A stretch of 64,000 bases of DNA from Candidatus Berkiella aquae (GTDB taxonomy: Bacteria > Pseudomonadota > Gammaproteobacteria > Berkiellales > Berkiellaceae), in the NCBI RefSeq assembly GCF_001431295.2, contig NZ_LKAJ02000001.1, positions 620,001-684,000 of the forward strand. Direction: 5' to 3'. This document shows positions 62,616-64,000 of the stretch, piece by piece; the first letter of the stretch is position 1; each line of letters opens with the position of its first letter. The notes beneath the pieces were generated by a model, which saw only the letters and a program-made list of their open reading frames with translations, searched no databases and was not told the DNA's origin. Both the position numbers and the translations under genes were made by a program.

Positions 62616-62952
62616 TGACCTTGCCGTCAAAGTCGTTTTTGCAGCGGCTTCTGATCAATACAAAATAGTCGATTTAACGGTTCCTGCGGGTACGACGCTC
62701 TTACAAGCCATCGAAAGCTCGGGGTTATTATCGTTTTTTCCTGAAATCGATCTTTTCACCGAGGATTTAAAGCGACGAAATCAGGTTGGGATCTTTGGGG
62801 AATTGAAAACACTCGATCACATCTTAAGTGAAGAGGATAGAGTTGAAATCTATCGACCCTTACATAAAGATCCAATGCAAGCGAGAAAAGATCGTATACA
62901 AATGGTCAAAAAGAAAAAATTTAAGCCACTTCGGGCAAAGGATCCTGCGTAA
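62605..62952 (+). CDS. ratB: RnfH/RatB family ubiquitin-like-fold protein
   Basis: A 115-residue member of the RnfH (UPF0125) family with beta-grasp pattern: VKVVFAAASDQYKIVDLTVP, VGIFGELKTLDHIL and EIYRPLHKDPMQARKDR. The ATG at 62605 lies 11 bases before the ratA stop, indicating coupled translation; a longer frame from 62572 would be an overlap artefact. Its 3' end overlaps the bamE gene on the opposite strand by 32 bp. The function is unclear. Confidence 0.92.
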   Translation: MPDNDLAVKVVFAAASDQYKIVDLTVPAGTTLLQAIESSGLLSFFPEIDLFTEDLKRRNQVGIFGELKTLDHILSEEDRVEIYRPLHKDPMQARKDRIQMVKKKKFKPLRAKDPA

Positions 62953-63262
62953 TTTTTTCAACATAGCCATTTTCAAAATAAATGGCTAAATGACGACGTA
63001 TTTCTTCACCTTCATTCGGCTTTTCAAGATAGACATAATCCCAACGATTGGTATGAAAAACGTCATGTAACATGGGAGTACCGAGAATATAGCGAACTTC
63101 TTCTTCGCTCATGCCCGCATGAATCAATGAAATAGATTCTGTTGAGATATCATTTCCTTGAATCAGATCGAAGCGATAGGGGCGTACAAAGCAAGCGCTT
63201 AAGCTCAAGCTTAAAAGTAACCAACAGGCACATTGTCGTAGAGTACGGGGTTGAACTTTCAT
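62921..63262 (-). CDS. bamE: Outer-membrane protein assembly factor BamE
   Basis: A 113-residue lipoprotein of the Bam complex. The signal peptide ends in the lipobox LSAC with Cys24 as the acylated residue. The mature protein has the BamE/SmpA fold markers GNDISTESISLIHAGMSEEE, VRYILGTPMLHDVFHTNRWD and YVYLEKPNEGEE. It stabilises BamD within the outer-membrane assembly machine. It is convergent with ratB and divergent from fur, as in many gammaproteobacteria. Confidence 0.95.
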   Translation of the reverse strand: MKVQPRTLRQCACWLLLSLSLSACFVRPYRFDLIQGNDISTESISLIHAGMSEEEVRYILGTPMLHDVFHTNRWDYVYLEKPNEGEEIRRHLAIYFENGYVEKITQDPLPEVA

Positions 63263-63301
63263 CGTATTATCTTAGTAAGCTTAATATAACTTTGTAGACT
63301 C

Positions 63302-63307
63302 TATAAT
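63302..63307 (+). promoter_or_regulatory. Candidate -10 box upstream of fur
   Basis: TATAAT is a perfect -10 about 110 bp before the fur start. The -35 region is weak (CTTAAT at 63280), so this is a candidate only. No clear Fur box was seen. Confidence 0.4.
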
Positions 63308-63417
63308 GGGAGCAAGGCTAACATTTCCCAAGCAGGGTATCAAGTTAGTGGGGATGCATGCAGTGCTGGGAAATGATAGCCTTGGCAAGTCAAAATCAAA
63401 GAGATGCTTTATAAAAA

Positions 63418-63846
63418 ATGTCAGAAGATAAACTTGATGATAAAGAACTCAAAAAAGCAGGATTGAAAGTAACGCTCCCCCGTTTGAAGATTCTAAGTAT
63501 CTTAGAAAACGCCAAACAGCGACATATCAGTGCCGAAGATGTCTATAAAACCTTGCTAGAGTCCGGTGATGATGTGGGCCTGGCAACGGTTTATCGCGTT
63601 CTAACCCAATTTGAAGCCGCAGGACTCGTTATTCGCCATCATTTTGATACGGGCGGCCACGCGGTATTTGAGCTCGATGCAGGGCATCACCATGACCATT
63701 TGGTTTGTATCAAATGTGGGAAGGTTGAAGAATTTGTTGATAAGGTTATTGAAGAACGCCAGATAGCGATTGCTAAGCAATTTGGTTTCAGTATCACAGA
63801 GCATTGCCTCTATCTTTATGGTACGTGCAAGAGCTGCCAGGAATAG
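63418..63846 (+). CDS. fur: Ferric uptake regulator
   Basis: A 142-residue Fe2+-responsive repressor. The winged helix (LKKAGLKVTLPRLKILSILE, then HISAEDVYKTLLESGDDVGL with ATVYRVLTQFEAAGLV) is followed by the metal-binding HHHDHLVCIKCGKVEEF and the CKSC motif at the end. Length and motifs match the family. It regulates iron uptake genes. The divergent bamE–fur arrangement is conserved. Confidence 0.96.
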   Translation: MSEDKLDDKELKKAGLKVTLPRLKILSILENAKQRHISAEDVYKTLLESGDDVGLATVYRVLTQFEAAGLVIRHHFDTGGHAVFELDAGHHHDHLVCIKCGKVEEFVDKVIEERQIAIAKQFGFSITEHCLYLYGTCKSCQE

Positions 63847-63960
63847 CAGCTTATCGACTAGACCGTTTATCCCCTGATAAAGCGCTATTTGAAAGCTAGC
63901 TTTTTGCTGGGCTATCCAATACTATGTCAGCCAACTTGATTTTACTAAAGGTTCGATATA

Positions 63961-64000
63961 ATGACTTGGGCAGCATTCAAAGACAAATTCGTAGAAAACG
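63961..64000 (+). CDS. Start of a further gene, cut by the window edge
   Basis: An ATG after AAAGGTTCGATATA opens a frame with 13 codons visible (MTWAAFKDKFVEN). The ribosome site and spacing are plausible, but too little is visible to name it. Confidence 0.4.
   Translation, partial: MTWAAFKDKFVEN

Overview
The window reads as chromosome of an AT-rich gammaproteobacterium that lives with or inside a eukaryotic host, probably one of the Legionellales (inference; no rRNA gene is present to test it). The block smpB–ssrA next to ratA, ratB (rnfH), bamE and fur is the typical gammaproteobacterial arrangement. Host association is suggested by several ankyrin-repeat proteins, two RhoGAP-like proteins, an enzyme ending in a calmodulin-binding-type IQ motif, and basic nuclear-localisation-like tails on three proteins. 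Strings of large orphan proteins resembling secreted effectors point the same way.

Layout. 1–5 kb: a Pro/Gln-rich partial gene, an ankyrin protein, a UmuC-type polymerase and an ankyrin-like orphan. 5–9 kb: a stress and ion group (CsbD, a Lys-rich small protein, TSUP transporter, UspA, DUF1328 protein, Kef-type antiporter). 8.8–16 kb: glutathione-dependent formaldehyde detoxification (frmA, frmB), membrane proteins, the IQ-tailed epimerase, a DipZ-type CcdA–thioredoxin fusion and a histone-deacetylase-family enzyme. 16–21.4 kb: a secreted protein, glyoxalase I, RhoGAP protein 1, GrpB and a 5'-truncated alpha/beta hydrolase. 21.5–28.7 kb: a complete histidine operon, hisGDCBHAF(IE), behind a promoter carrying a perfect palindrome. 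28.8–47.4 kb: RhoGAP-like protein 2, several large orphans, a microcin-like precursor, small-molecule enzymes (thioesterase, SDR, isochorismatase-family hydrolase, guanine deaminase, methyltransferase) and a 1,170-residue ankyrin protein. 47.4–48.1 kb: non-coding repeats.

48.1–61.2 kb is a genomic island of about 13.1 kb integrated in the 3' end of the tmRNA gene. A 15-bp direct repeat lies at both ends, and the island carries a P4-type integrase, an AlpA-type regulator, a Toprim/DUF3987 protein and a PemK-like pair. It also carries an XRE regulator with a Sel1-repeat gene behind two matching operators. Its most interesting cargo is a tightly overlapping three-gene operon (49.06–51.91 kb). 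This encodes a small protein beginning Met-Gly-Thr-Ser, a QueC-like PP-loop/zinc enzyme and a three-helix membrane protein. It resembles the QatB–QatC core of Qat anti-phage defence, but no QatA-type ATPase or QatD-type nuclease gene is adjacent. It is the best candidate here for an undescribed defence system.

61.2–64 kb returns to core chromosome: tmRNA (with an unusual tag peptide), smpB, ratA, ratB, bamE, fur and the start of one further gene. All functional statements are from reading the sequence; no database search was run.
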